In this document: positions 23,382 to 33,940 of the stretch, in pieces
How the letters are laid out: each line of letters opens with the position of its first letter
Position numbering within the stretch: position 1 is the stretch's first letter
Assembly (NCBI RefSeq): GCF_964204865.1
Contig: NC_135260.1
Coordinates: forward strand, 7,874,001-7,938,000
Length of the DNA: 64,000 bases
Direction of reading: 5' to 3'
Source of the DNA: Styela clava
Lineage: Eukaryota > Chordata > Ascidiacea > Stolidobranchia > Styelidae
Made by a program: the position numbers and the translations under genes
The notes under the pieces: model-generated
Seen by the model: the letters and a program-made list of their open reading frames with translations, nothing else
Told to the model about the DNA's origin: nothing
Database searches by the model: none

Positions 23382-26014
23382 GTTTCGCCGAATATAACTT
23401 CATCAAAATGATGTCCCAACTGAGTTTATTCGTTGTGACATACATAGAATGCATTAAATTTTTCGTCACTTTTGCCTGAAATATCGTCCAAACAGAAGAT
23501 GAAACAAGTTGAATACAAAGCCAATGGTGTTTGCATTGGTGTTTACTCGAGACTTTCATTTACAGGAGAGGTGCGGAATGCAAATATTACAGTCTAAAAT
23601 ATATATTGTGAAACCAGACGGAGGCTTTACAATAGCAAAACCCTGACAGCATTCCCCACTCAATTACGTTTTTACTCAATCTAGTCTAGCCAAAGGAAAT
23701 TTCAATACACCGGATGCACACTCAAGTGTTTTTAATAGTCCTAATATTGAATGCAAAAAAAAACTTATTATATATAAGACGACCATGCAAATAGCTCTCT
23801 GGAAACAATTCACCAGTGAAGTCAATATTGATGAAAATCAAGAGAAGAATTTATAATTTCATAAGCAATAAATTTCGTTCGGTGTTAGTTGTATCTTAGT
23901 AAAGGTAAAGAAAAAAATCTTCCTGGATCAGCCGATCAGGTAATCCATAATGGAATTTGCCCAAATCGGTTACATGAACCACCATGTCTGTGATCGTACA
24001 GGAAAGATTCTTGCACATAATTACTTCATAATTAGGCATGTTATTATTCTATGAACAGTACTCAGTAAATTTCAAGACTACTGGTACTCAGCGTCTACGC
24101 AATAACAAAAAAATATTCCTGAGCAACGCAGATATGAAGTCCAGGCCAGAAATAACGAATACAATTTTGAACTATTTAAAATAGTTGAATCAGTCTTAAT
24201 TTGCTACTAATCGTTTTATAATACAAAATCAAATGAAGATTGTAATCGAACTTTAAATATCAAATATTGTGGGCTATGCAAAATGGAAATAGCGCTAGAG
24301 AGAAATGCTTGAACCAGACAAAGTTTAAAAAAGTTGTTTTGGAACGGTGAGCAGTGTAAAAATGATTACAATTGCATTAAAATTTCATGATTTAGTTTTA
24401 AAATCAATAGTTGTTAGCTATACACTGATAAATGTACATGTCACATATTTTCTGAAATGTTAAGGATGCGATGCATTGACAATGTACTATGAAAATAGTG
24501 CTTCAAAACAATCAACAGTTGTCAATATAAGCATCTAAAGTTATCAATTCTTGAATAAATATACACTCAAGGACAATTTATAACAATGAAAAAGCGAGCA
24601 GGCTGCAATCTTTTCCATAAGTGAAGATATAAACTAAAATTTTGGAAGATAAATCTAAACCACTATCTTAGTTATTGGAATAATGTTTCAAATTAGCCTG
24701 CTATTTATATCTTGAACTATGGCTACATGCTTATACATTCCAAAGTCCATATTTTGACAAATAGCAAAAAAATGTTAGGAATATCACGCTACTGGAGTTA
24801 TCACACGTTTAAAGTTAGGAGTCAACCTTTATAAACTAAATATATTAATAATTCATATTGATCATTGAATCGATTGATTATCTGACTCTGTGAACTGGCA
24901 TTAGTTCAGAATGACAAACTAGCAAGGTACAAATTGACCAAATAAAAAACAATACCCATAATGGTTATTATTAATTCCACAAAAATTTATTAATACTTGA
25001 ACTTCGTTTGTGTATGGTTGATTGATTGTACCTAAAAGTTTCAATAATATAGGACGCTTTGCACAAAAGTTATGTTCTCACCAGAATAGGTACTAAATAA
25101 TCTACATTCTGTATTCGTTGGGTCACCCTGAAGCAAGGTTAATACACTACCCTTTTTTGTTTGTATTTAGTATTACAGAACGAAATTCATACAACGTTGA
25201 CATATATTTAAATTAATTTTGTAATAGACCAAGTCTTACAAAACCTTCGATATACGGTATATATAAACAGAGTCATGTTGGCGGCTGCTATATCCAAATA
25301 ATTTATAGGACATATTTGAATAATGATTTATGGCTGAATAATAATTTGGGAAATTTATTGAGCAGATAATATGTATATATAGAAACATATATTTCTCAAT
25401 TTTTACCAGTGGAAATATTACAATATTTAAATTAAAACTCCAAGGTAATTAACATTATTTTAATAATCCAAATATTCACACAACAGAAACTTCAAAATGC
25501 AGAAGGTAAGCATAAAAGAAAAATGTACCATGGCATGGATTTTACTATATAAATTCAAACCCATATTGGAACCCACCTACCCCACAGAATTTTTTCTATA
25601 TATTCGGATTACACACAGAAATCTAGTAATTGGTTTAAACTAAAATTATCATGAAGGATAGAGTGTATGAGTGTGTAGGGTGTTATTATGTTGAACTTTT
25701 GACATTACGAACATATTACTATGCGAGGACTTTCTCAAATTTCCCAAGAACATAATATATAGTCAACTATCAGATAATAAGTTGAGGAAAGATGTAAAAG
25801 ATAGGTCCATGCACATGATACAGTGTTTCCAAAATTTCCTGCAAGCATACAAAATTATAATGTGCAATGCAAAAAAACAATAATAAGGTAACAATTCATC
25901 ATGTACAAAAATCATAATTAGACTAGATTACAGGATGTTTCTGAATGACACAGTTTCATCAAAAAAGTTTAAAGAAGTTATTTACTGTGTTTCATACTCA
26001 GTAAAGAGTTCTCA
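23382..26014. other. AT-rich intergenic DNA
   Basis: No ORF with motifs over 2.6 kb. At 25497 an ATGCAGAAG is followed by a good donor GTAAGC, which could be a tiny first exon on the plus strand, but nothing downstream supports it. The right part is probably 3' flank of the phosphatase gene. Confidence 0.35.
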
Positions 26015-27352
26015 CTACAGGCCAATCAATATGAAGACTTGCGGTACAACCTCAACTGCCAAATAAGTGAGGACTGCATAAACTATGCATTTAGAAGGTA
26101 CAACCACATCCCAGCATAAAGCAGGATTCATTTCTGTTGTTTTTTCATAACTTGATGTGCTACAAATTGAATTAGTTGAATCGGATGAAGATAACTCATC
26201 ATCTTCATTCTCTGCTTGTTTGATGTATATCGGAGGAAGCCGGAAATTTTCATTGTAATGCTTAAACCTCGTATGACCTGCATCTCTGTATGTAGAACTA
26301 CTGTAAAATTGCAATCCTAGTAATTTGAAAACAATCTCTATTACTGTCGTTACTATAAATTTCAATATGGTACGAGCTACAAAGACAAAAATAGCTCCAA
26401 CAATGAGTCGCATTGATGTTAAAAATATGAAGTTCGAAAGAGGTGTGTCTAATGGCAGTGTTTCAAGTAGCGAAGGAAATCCAAGAAGTCTGCTTCTTTG
26501 GCTTCGACCTATAATTAAACCAGTGACTACTCCAGCAAGACAGCAGTTGTCCGTAAAAGATGGGTTGCCTGGATCACATTTAGGGTGAAGATACAAAAGA
26601 GCCGCAAACAGTAGGACGCATTGAAGTGGATTTTCTACTTTTTGTTGACTAATAAAGTTATCCACAATATCATCAACTTGGAGCCATAAACTCAAAACCA
26701 GTACACCCACAAAACCACCTGATACGATGTCTGCTGGACTGTGGACTCCCAAGTATAGCCTGCTGAACATCACACTGAAAGACCATGAGCTGATAACAAG
26801 GAACAAACAGGTAAGTTGAACTGATGACAGTTCTTGATGAACATTAATGTAGATCCAAATATACCAAGGTAAAATTGTGCCGAGTAGTGAATGATGGCTA
26901 GGCAAAGCCCAGTCGTATGCCTTTTCTTCTGGTTTGACTTTGTTAAAAGGAGGACGTGGCAAGCAAAGTAGTGACTTGAAAAATCCAGCTGCATAAAACC
27001 CAATACCCATTAACACTCCAAATAAACGTCCCAATCTGCCATCAAGACACCATATTATCAGAAGAAAAAGCACTGTGTAAAAGTCTTCTGTGCCTAAAAA
27101 ACTAATCATCTTCATGAGTAAGGTTCGCTTAGGTGTCCGGTGTTTCTGAATAGTTTGGAGTACTGGAGTCCCAACCAAGATTCCATCAAGTAGTTTATGC
27201 CTCAGCCAACGACCAGCTACTCCAAGTTTGTCTATCGGTGCGTGTATGAAGTCATCTTGTCCGCCACCCTTATGCAATAATTTATATTTTTCTTCAGTCA
27301 AGTCTTTATCCATATCTTGATTGCCTCCATTCACAGTTGTTCTCTTTGACAT
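26015..27352 (-). CDS. PAP2-superfamily lipid phosphatase, sphingosine-1-phosphate phosphatase-like (445 aa)
   Basis: A single uninterrupted ORF of 445 codons with several membrane segments. All three PAP2 phosphatase motifs are present: K-x6-RP at residues 126-134 (KSLLCLPRP), PSHH at 151-154, and SR-x5-H-x3-D at 197-208 (SRLYLGVHSPAD). The order of motif 1, short loop, motif 2 and C-terminal membrane helices resembles SGPP1/SGPP2, endoplasmic reticulum enzymes that dephosphorylate sphingosine-1-phosphate. SGPPs usually have PSTH in motif 2, so PSHH is a deviation, although the catalytic His position is kept. The acidic, Ser-rich stretch near residue 390 (DDELSSSDSTNS) is probably cytosolic. 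A single coding exon is unusual beside the intron-containing neighbours. A different PAP2 lipid phosphatase remains possible. Confidence 0.8.
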   Translation of the reverse strand: MSKRTTVNGGNQDMDKDLTEEKYKLLHKGGGQDDFIHAPIDKLGVAGRWLRHKLLDGILVGTPVLQTIQKHRTPKRTLLMKMISFLGTEDFYTVLFLLIIWCLDGRLGRLFGVLMGIGFYAAGFFKSLLCLPRPPFNKVKPEEKAYDWALPSHHSLLGTILPWYIWIYINVHQELSSVQLTCLFLVISSWSFSVMFSRLYLGVHSPADIVSGGFVGVLVLSLWLQVDDIVDNFISQQKVENPLQCVLLFAALLYLHPKCDPGNPSFTDNCCLAGVVTGLIIGRSQRSRLLGFPSLLETLPLDTPLSNFIFLTSMRLIVGAIFVFVARTILKFIVTTVIEIVFKLLGLQFYSSSTYRDAGHTRFKHYNENFRLPPIYIKQAENEDDELSSSDSTNSICSTSSYEKTTEMNPALCWDVVVPSKCIVYAVLTYLAVEVVPQVFILIGL

Positions 27353-29345
27353 ACTGAACTACTAATTTATATAATTTACAAAGTAATGTCTATTAAAAAC
27401 TAAGTAAATCTGAAAGAAAGCGATGATACAGATAAGCCATTGTTATGTAAATGCAAAGGTGAGACATAGTAATGGATTAAAACTTCTTTGTGTGGCATGT
27501 TATGCAGGAAATTATCTTCCAGTCAGCACAGTCCAAAGTTCACCTCAGTTTTTGGTAAACAGATCAGCCAGTCCAGCAGATTACTCAATACCATATAATT
27601 AATCAACTGCTTGTTATATATTTCAGTCATAAATCAATGACTGCTAATAAGTACCTATATGGCACACATATGATGATTTTCTATACATAAGCAAGTATGT
27701 ACAAGAATAAAGAAGTAGCATGGCCCATCTTAGGTTCATACTAAGCAAAAAATATTTATGAATCATACATTGTTTCATCATACTACATAACATAGAGGAA
27801 GTAAAGGCAACCTTCAAAGGACTAAGGCATAATAGTTCCATTTATGTGTTAGTCGTATGACTCCTATCCCAAGCCTATCATTGATTTTGCAATAGCAGTA
27901 TCAACACAGATAAATTATATATACATTACTCAGTGCTATTTATAATGACATTTAAAAATATATATATATAAACCCCAAAGTCAAGTTATCATCGTATCCC
28001 AAATGATTACGGTAATTAGAAACCACATTTAATAGAATTAATATTAATATCTTGAAATTATATTCATTATTTATATATAAAACATAAAGTTAGAAAACAT
28101 GCACCATAAGCATGAAAAATAATGGCATATATATAGTAAAAATGTTAAATCAATTTCATCAGAAAATACATGATTGTTTAAATTGCAATAAGAAAGGATA
28201 GCAATGCCTTACATTCTATACAAATGTCTACTATGACATGTTTGTCCATCGGGCCAAAACAAAAATTAAAATAATCATTTTTTGAAATCTGTGGAATCGA
28301 TGTGACTATAAAATCGATCCTGTACAGGCATTTCAGAAAATATGCATATGCAAATTATTCAATATCTTCACTTTCACAGCTATAAAATTTTCATTTTTTC
28401 AAAATAATTAAATAATTTGTAATAATTAGATTAGACATGTCCAAAGAAATTAAATCCCAGGATTAATTTAATCAGATTATTTCAGGTACATAAATTAAAT
28501 GTTCCTTTCTTCATTTTAGCCTTAATTTCATAGCTATATATCATAAAAATATGTCTGTTCAGAATATTTGCAATTTGTCTATTCTTATCCTAGAATATTA
28601 GATAACAATTCATACAGAGACATCCGGGATTAGAACACCCCCCATTGGAAATTCTTGGAAGACTGAAAAAGTCGCTAATATCGTGTGCGATTGCATTTTG
28701 TTAAAATTACTGATTGATTTTGTCAGCGTGATCCTTGAAACACCCCCTTTTAAAAATCATGACTACGACCCTAAGAGATCCATACAATATATCAGTTAAA
28801 ACAATAGACCTTTTCAAATATTGTCTTTTTAAACAGCTAGTATTTATCTCAAAATGAATACATGAATATGCTTAAATTATAATCTGCTACTAGAAGGAAA
28901 TATGGTATTTGAATATTGATCCCATAAACTAATGATTTATTTAAAGAGCTGATATGTTCCATTAATCTTATCCATTACGCTATTAAATAAAAAGAGTTCA
29001 CAAACAAAAAATAGTAAATACACCCTTTTTGCCAAACAATAATTTCGGCCAATTTTTACAGCCGGACTTATGCAAGGTGCCAAAAACTATTGGCCTGTGT
29101 AAATGTGTCACAAAACCTTTCTAAAGACTGATCAGCAGAGGAAAGCCAAAGTGGTAGTCCACCTGGGGGCCTAGTCTGAGTTTGATCTATTATTTTGAAC
29201 ATTTCATTCTCACTCGTATTCATTCCCATGTGTAACAACATCTATAATTTGTTTATTCCTAAATTATTTTTGAAGTCAGGTATAAGGGGCAATATTATCA
29301 GAAACTGGCCCTGGGCAGCAGAAAAGTTTGGCATGCCCCTGCTGA
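27353..29345. other. AT-rich intergenic DNA
   Basis: No gene visible. Around 28637-28670 and 28738-28760 there are ACACCCCCC / ACACCCCCTTTT stretches followed by AAATCATGAC. They resemble the CCCCCCTTTTGAAAATCCTG end of the 36787-38476 element, so a relic of that family may lie here. Confidence 0.35.
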
Positions 29346-30116
29346 TTAGTAAAGACATTTTGAAACAAGAGCATACAATAAATAAGCAATAACACAAACA
29401 ATAATAGATAAAACTATTAGTGCTTCAATGCCTGCCCTCTGAAATTTAGGATTCCCAGGTCCGCCGTCTGATTTAAAATGTGCGCCAAGTTTGTTTTTAT
29501 GGGGATATGAAATTCCTTCTGGAATTTTTTTCCCCAAAAATCTACACAAGGGCTCCCAACTATCAGAAAGTTGGAAAACAAGAAGTTTGTCTTTTTGGAC
29601 TGTATGTATTACATGGCAGTTATGCCTTCTAAACTGAGCCTTGTATAGCCTTGGATTATCAGTTAAATTCAGCATAGGTAATACAAAAGGCCCTTCAACA
29701 CCTTGGCAAAAATGAAAAACTCGCATAGCACTACGCATAAAAGCATGTCCTGTAGGAGTGATAAACATAGATAAAAACAGAGGTTTTACCCATATTGGAG
29801 AACCTGCCATCATACCAGTATAACTCTTAAACCAAGAATCTTCATCGCGAATTGATAATATAACTTTTGTCTCCGGAATCGCTCGGTGGATTTCCTCCCA
29901 AAATGCAATGACAGGACCATCAATAAACACATCAACATCTGCAAGTTGTTCCCTAATCTCTTCATCCGTCACAGTTCCATCAAAAAATTTTTTCCATAAA
30001 TTTTCAAAGTGAAATAATTGGTCATCATAGTCATAAACTTTATATCCAAGTATCTTCAATGCTTGTGCCAAACTTTTTGTTCCAGTTTTCCAAAATCCAG
30101 CACATAATATTTTCAT
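29346..30116 (-). CDS. Sulfotransfer_4-family P-loop protein with C-terminal membrane anchor (256 aa)
   Basis: The ORF begins MKILCAGFWKTGTKSLAQAL. The P-loop-like GFWKTGTKS at residues 7-15 would bind the 5'-phosphosulfate of PAPS. A conserved acidic/aromatic block follows (IDGPVIAFWEEI), then VILSIRDEDSWFKSY at 86-99, the usual place for 3'-phosphate contacts (Arg90, Ser98). This arrangement matches the Sulfotransfer_4 family, common in marine invertebrates and mostly uncharacterised. Residues 231-251 form one hydrophobic helix, making it probably tail-anchored. The whole CDS is one exon. About 30 nt upstream of the ATG is a polypyrimidine tract ending TTTAG (30149-30150), suggesting a 5' UTR intron or a trans-splice acceptor. 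Substrate unknown. Confidence 0.8.
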   Translation of the reverse strand: MKILCAGFWKTGTKSLAQALKILGYKVYDYDDQLFHFENLWKKFFDGTVTDEEIREQLADVDVFIDGPVIAFWEEIHRAIPETKVILSIRDEDSWFKSYTGMMAGSPIWVKPLFLSMFITPTGHAFMRSAMRVFHFCQGVEGPFVLPMLNLTDNPRLYKAQFRRHNCHVIHTVQKDKLLVFQLSDSWEPLCRFLGKKIPEGISYPHKNKLGAHFKSDGGPGNPKFQRAGIEALIVLSIIVCVIAYLLYALVSKCLY

Positions 30117-30148
30117 CTTGGTTTCAATAAAATTTGTTAATTTAGGGC

Positions 30149-30170
30149 CTAAACAAGAAAAACAAATGCG
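30149..30170 (-). promoter_or_regulatory. Candidate 3' splice site upstream of the Sulfotransfer_4 start
   Basis: On the minus strand the sequence reads TTTGTTTTTCTTGTTTAG, then GCCCTAAATT, ending about 30 nt before the ATG. It is a strong acceptor-like site with no coding exon visible upstream. It could end a 5' UTR intron or, if this is a tunicate, be a spliced-leader acceptor. Confidence 0.4.
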
Positions 30171-30204
30171 GTAGTCTACAACTTAAAAAATTACCTTCAA
30201 CAAA

Positions 30205-30548
30205 TACCGGTACGGTACGATATGTCACGCACCACCGGTTAAACTAGAACAGTACCGGTACCCAAAGTTAAAACCGTATACTATAGCCTAGTATAGTCAC
30301 TTTTCCGGTGCCGGTACTCTACGTACAGACGTACCGGTACCGGTACCGTAACGTCAAACCCCTTACCCGGTAACCGTACTACGGCATAAGTTTATTTCGA
30401 CTACCGGTACACTATTGACATAACAGTACCGTACGGTGCGTACTACAGGTTCCAACTGATATTGGCACCATTAATCCATTCAAGATATCATTACAAAACG
30501 GACAACATACCGGTACCTTATTTAAACTATACCGGTACGGTACCGGTA
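30205..30548. repeat. Cluster of CCGGTAC/GTACCGG palindromic motifs
   Basis: ACCGGTAC occurs seven times in about 340 bp, together with many CGGTAC and GGTACC variants, in otherwise AT-rich DNA. The cluster lies immediately upstream of the Sulfotransfer_4 gene. A smaller cluster with the same motif lies at 61729-61775. I cannot say whether it is promoter sequence or an expanded simple repeat. Confidence 0.65.
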
Positions 30549-30693
30549 GGCCTATGCCTGCAAAGTCTTCTTCACCGTCCAGCAGCGACGCCCAGTCCAT
30601 AAAAACTCAAGTGCAGTTTCAGGTATTTTGTGGCGTCTAGAGCTGCCGCAAAACCATCGCGGAATTTCCAAACCATGGCCGCTATGACCAAAC

Positions 30694-30728
30694 CATTGAG
30701 GTGTATATAACAAACCTACACCTCAATG
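30694..30728. repeat. 12 bp perfect inverted repeat
   Basis: Arms CATTGAGGTGTA (30694-30705) and TACACCTCAATG (30717-30728) flank 11 nt. Nearby copies of AAACCATGGC and AAACCAATGGCGG add partial outer symmetry. Confidence 0.6.
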
Positions 30729-32750
30729 CAAACCTACGGCGACTGACTTTTAGCTGCCACAAACCAATGGCGGGCTGCCGTGGTTACAAAAGCAAATCGA
30801 ATACACCAATTTTGCTTTCATATGAATACAGTTTTGATGTATTTGGGGTTAGGTTTAAGTAGATATAATTCCACATGATAAACTAAAAAATTGTACATGA
30901 CTTTTTAAATATACCGACAATAGCGCGATAAACCATGGCAAGAGACGCCGCGGTACATTCGTGGCAGGAGCTGTCACGAAGTAGTAAGAACTGCGCCTCT
31001 AAAAACTAGCCGCCAGCCGACAAACTTCGTACAGGGTTGAGAAAGGATCTGTAAGAACCGCGCGTCGAGGCGTACAGAAGCAAGTTTGAAGGCGAATGCC
31101 GCCATTTGGTACTATTCTTCGCTTCCGTTTAAATTAGGTCATACGTGAAGATGATTCGAAAGTGATTTTACATTTTTAGGAAATCCTAATACCTAATTAA
31201 GAATACGGTGCGGTGGGCCCCTTTTCATACACGCTACTAGTCGTGTTTAGTATTGGGATACAAGTACTATACCGATGAAGGAAATAACTGGTTATTTACG
31301 TCTCGGCGTTCCATATTACAGGTAATCTTTGTGTGAAATTTCGAATATTCGGGGTGTTTGGACCTCATGATTTATTTAAAAATGAGGGATGTTTTCACTA
31401 TTGTGTTCGTATATTTGAGCGTTGTTGTCGTGTTTCATAATATAAGACCGATCAGATATTAGTTGGCTGACTCTAAGCGGTTTAATACAAGCGAATGTAA
31501 AAACGACAAGAGAATAGATCCGGGCTCTGCAGAACAGTCAAACAATCAAAAAAATACTGACAAGAACAACAAAACGATCTATTTCGTATGTCGTTTTATA
31601 CAAGGCTTGTCAAGTAAATGCACAAATGGGTGATCGGAATCTCGATGTGTGCCGGAAAGCTGAAATTAATATCAAAGGATTGACAAGGAAGGAAAAAATG
31701 CGCAGTTAGTGGCATCAATGACATTAAACAACATGATAGGCAACTCTGACGTCACTCCATAAGACTACAGGCAAAACATTGTATTTCATGATACGCTCCA
31801 ATGCACATATTTCTCGTCGCCTTTCGCGTCCGTTTTCCGCTCGCTCTTGCTACTCGGCGTCTTTTTTACGTGTAGTACCTGCCTTTTTGCGCCTGTAACG
31901 AAACAAAATAATCTCTATATCTAAGAAGTTTTGCTTACTTGGAAAGCTGGAATAACAGGCAAGCTGTAAAGAGCAATTCTGGACATCATAGACGTTTTTT
32001 TTTTATCAGAGAAGATTACAAACGCGATAGCGGAAAGATTTGTGTGGAACATTTTGCAGATAATGACAAAGTTCAAAGTTAGTAATTTTAATGTTTGCGC
32101 TTAACCATTGAAATTTCATTTAAAGAGGGTGTCATACAAAATTGTGCTGCGATACTATTCCATAACACAAAGTTTGCACCTATCGAACTTGCTTTTGTAG
32201 GTGAATTTATTAGACATATTACATATTCAGTTAATCGTAGGTAACATTGCTGGTACATAATGCATCGTAGATAGGTTTGTTTAAATTTAGGAATTTAGCT
32301 CATAGCCCACTAATTAATATTATCTTCTATGCAGGAGGTTGCAGGGCTGAATTCAACTTGCAGCCTTACCGATCACCTGACGATGCTCATTTAGTTTGGC
32401 TCGAGCAAGTCTTCTTGAAATGGCACAGTTTGGCACATTGAGATAATACATCATGACAGAAAATACAAGTTAAAGATATGTATGACCATCACATGGTAAT
32501 TAAAATTAAAAAAAAACTAATAGGGGCTGTGGAGTATGGAAAGTTCAAGACAAAGAAAAGAACAAATGTTCATAGTTCATGAACTCTCAATTTTGCCTCC
32601 ATTGCTTTGTGAAGGCCAGTATATTTCGAGTGGCTGAATTGGTTTACCTTTATGATAGCAACGATTTTGTATTTAATATAGCGAGATTATTTCAATTTAA
32701 TTGAATTGATATAATTTCCCAAAGCAATGCTTGAATCGTCTAGAATAGAT
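30729..32750. other. Intergenic, includes possible THAP-like relic
   Basis: No complete gene. The only segment with a recognisable protein pattern is the THAP-like stretch at 31939-32082. The remainder has short ORFs without motifs. Confidence 0.3.
31939..32082 (+). pseudogene. Possible THAP zinc-finger fragment
   Basis: One frame reads ESWNNRQAVKSNS, then REDYKRDSGKICVEHFADND before a stop. The Trp, the basic stretch and the C-x2-H-F ending match the second half of a THAP domain. The N-terminal Cys pair was not found, so this is a fragment of a THAP gene or of a P-element-type transposase, or chance similarity. Confidence 0.3.
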
Positions 32751-33940
32751 CAGTGGTGTCAAACTCATGGGTTTTCGAGAGCCGCATTGCATTTTGAAAA
32801 TTGTAAAAAGAGCCGCAAACAGTTTTTGATAATGTATACTTGAAAGATATTTTTAAGATAGTTTTAGTTTGTGACAGATATTGTGATGCAACTAAACAGT
32901 TGGATTAAGTTTTATTATTTTCTTCAATTTCAAATGCAATTACATATTAATATTTGCATTCCACTATTATTGCAACATTTGCAAGTTACAGTATTTATTA
33001 TAAAAAATCGTAAAATTCTATGTACAACCATCAAAATCATTTTTGAACAAGCTTTGAATAAGGAAAGAATAATACATACACTAAAAATAACTTAAACTAA
33101 ATATATGGACCTAAAATTAACAAAAATACTACAGTATAAACTCAATGTTTTAATAATTACATTTGTCCTGGCGTTTGGCATCTTTTTTGTGTCACCAGCA
33201 TACTAAGGCCAGTCTGAAATGATTTTATAGTACCAACTCTAACTAACGAGGCCACATGATCATGGGTTTATCTGGATCTTTACGAATGTCTAAATAATTC
33301 CAGTAATGCAAAAAAGTTACTTTTATCATTTCATGTATAGATCAGTAAAAAAACAAATGACAGATTTTTTCGACAAGACATTTCGCACTACATTGCGTGG
33401 CATAGGATTGCTTGAATTATTATTGATATTGATTTTTAGTAACTAAGTCGTTGTATAATTATATTAATATACAAACACATGGAAATTTTCTGTTCGAAGT
33501 TGGTCTTCGAATTTGTCATATTGACTGCTGAGCTTGTTGTGTTTTTTGATTGTATTGATGGAAATATGACAAATTAAACAATGTGCTTCAGAATTTTGTG
33601 AAGAGCAGAAATGTTACAACTCCCATTTTCTTCGAAAATGCCACCTTCTTCATGTACTTTGCGTTTAATTTAATTACTCAAGTGTTTTATTCAAGTATTC
33701 TTTTGCTAGCTTGATGTGTATTCTTAATAGGGTCAAAATGTGGACAAAAAAAATCAATATTCCAAAACTACTTTCAGTAAATTGTTTTCTGTGTGAATAA
33801 TCAATTTCACTTTAGAAGGTTTGAAAAATCTATTACATTTAGATAAAAAAAAAAAACTTCCAAAATACTATTACAATTATTGTTAAACGTTCGAGGGCCG
33901 CACTGGAAGTTCTCTGGGGCCGCGAGTTTGAGATCCCTGG
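32751..33940. mobile_element. Non-autonomous hAT element, ~1.19 kb
   Basis: Left end CAGTGGTGTCAAACTC and right end GAGTTTGAGATCCCTG are inverted repeats. Adding the adjacent TAGAT/GTCTA gives 17 of 21 matching. GAGCCGCA and GGGCCGCACTGGAAG are the usual subterminal sequences of this hAT class. Flanks GAATAGAT and GTCTAGAT match at 6 of 8 bases, so the target duplication is only tentative. The interior is AT-rich and has no intact transposase. Confidence 0.65.

Noticed and set aside
30205-30548. CRISPR-like or satellite array
   Set aside because: Motif spacing is irregular, there are no unique spacers of constant size, and the organism is a eukaryote.
30412-30600. 62-codon ORF beginning MDWASLLDGEEDF, minus strand
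   Set aside because: It could be a first exon upstream of the Sulfotransfer_4 gene, but it runs through the CCGGTAC repeat and no splice donor gives a continuous frame to the next gene.
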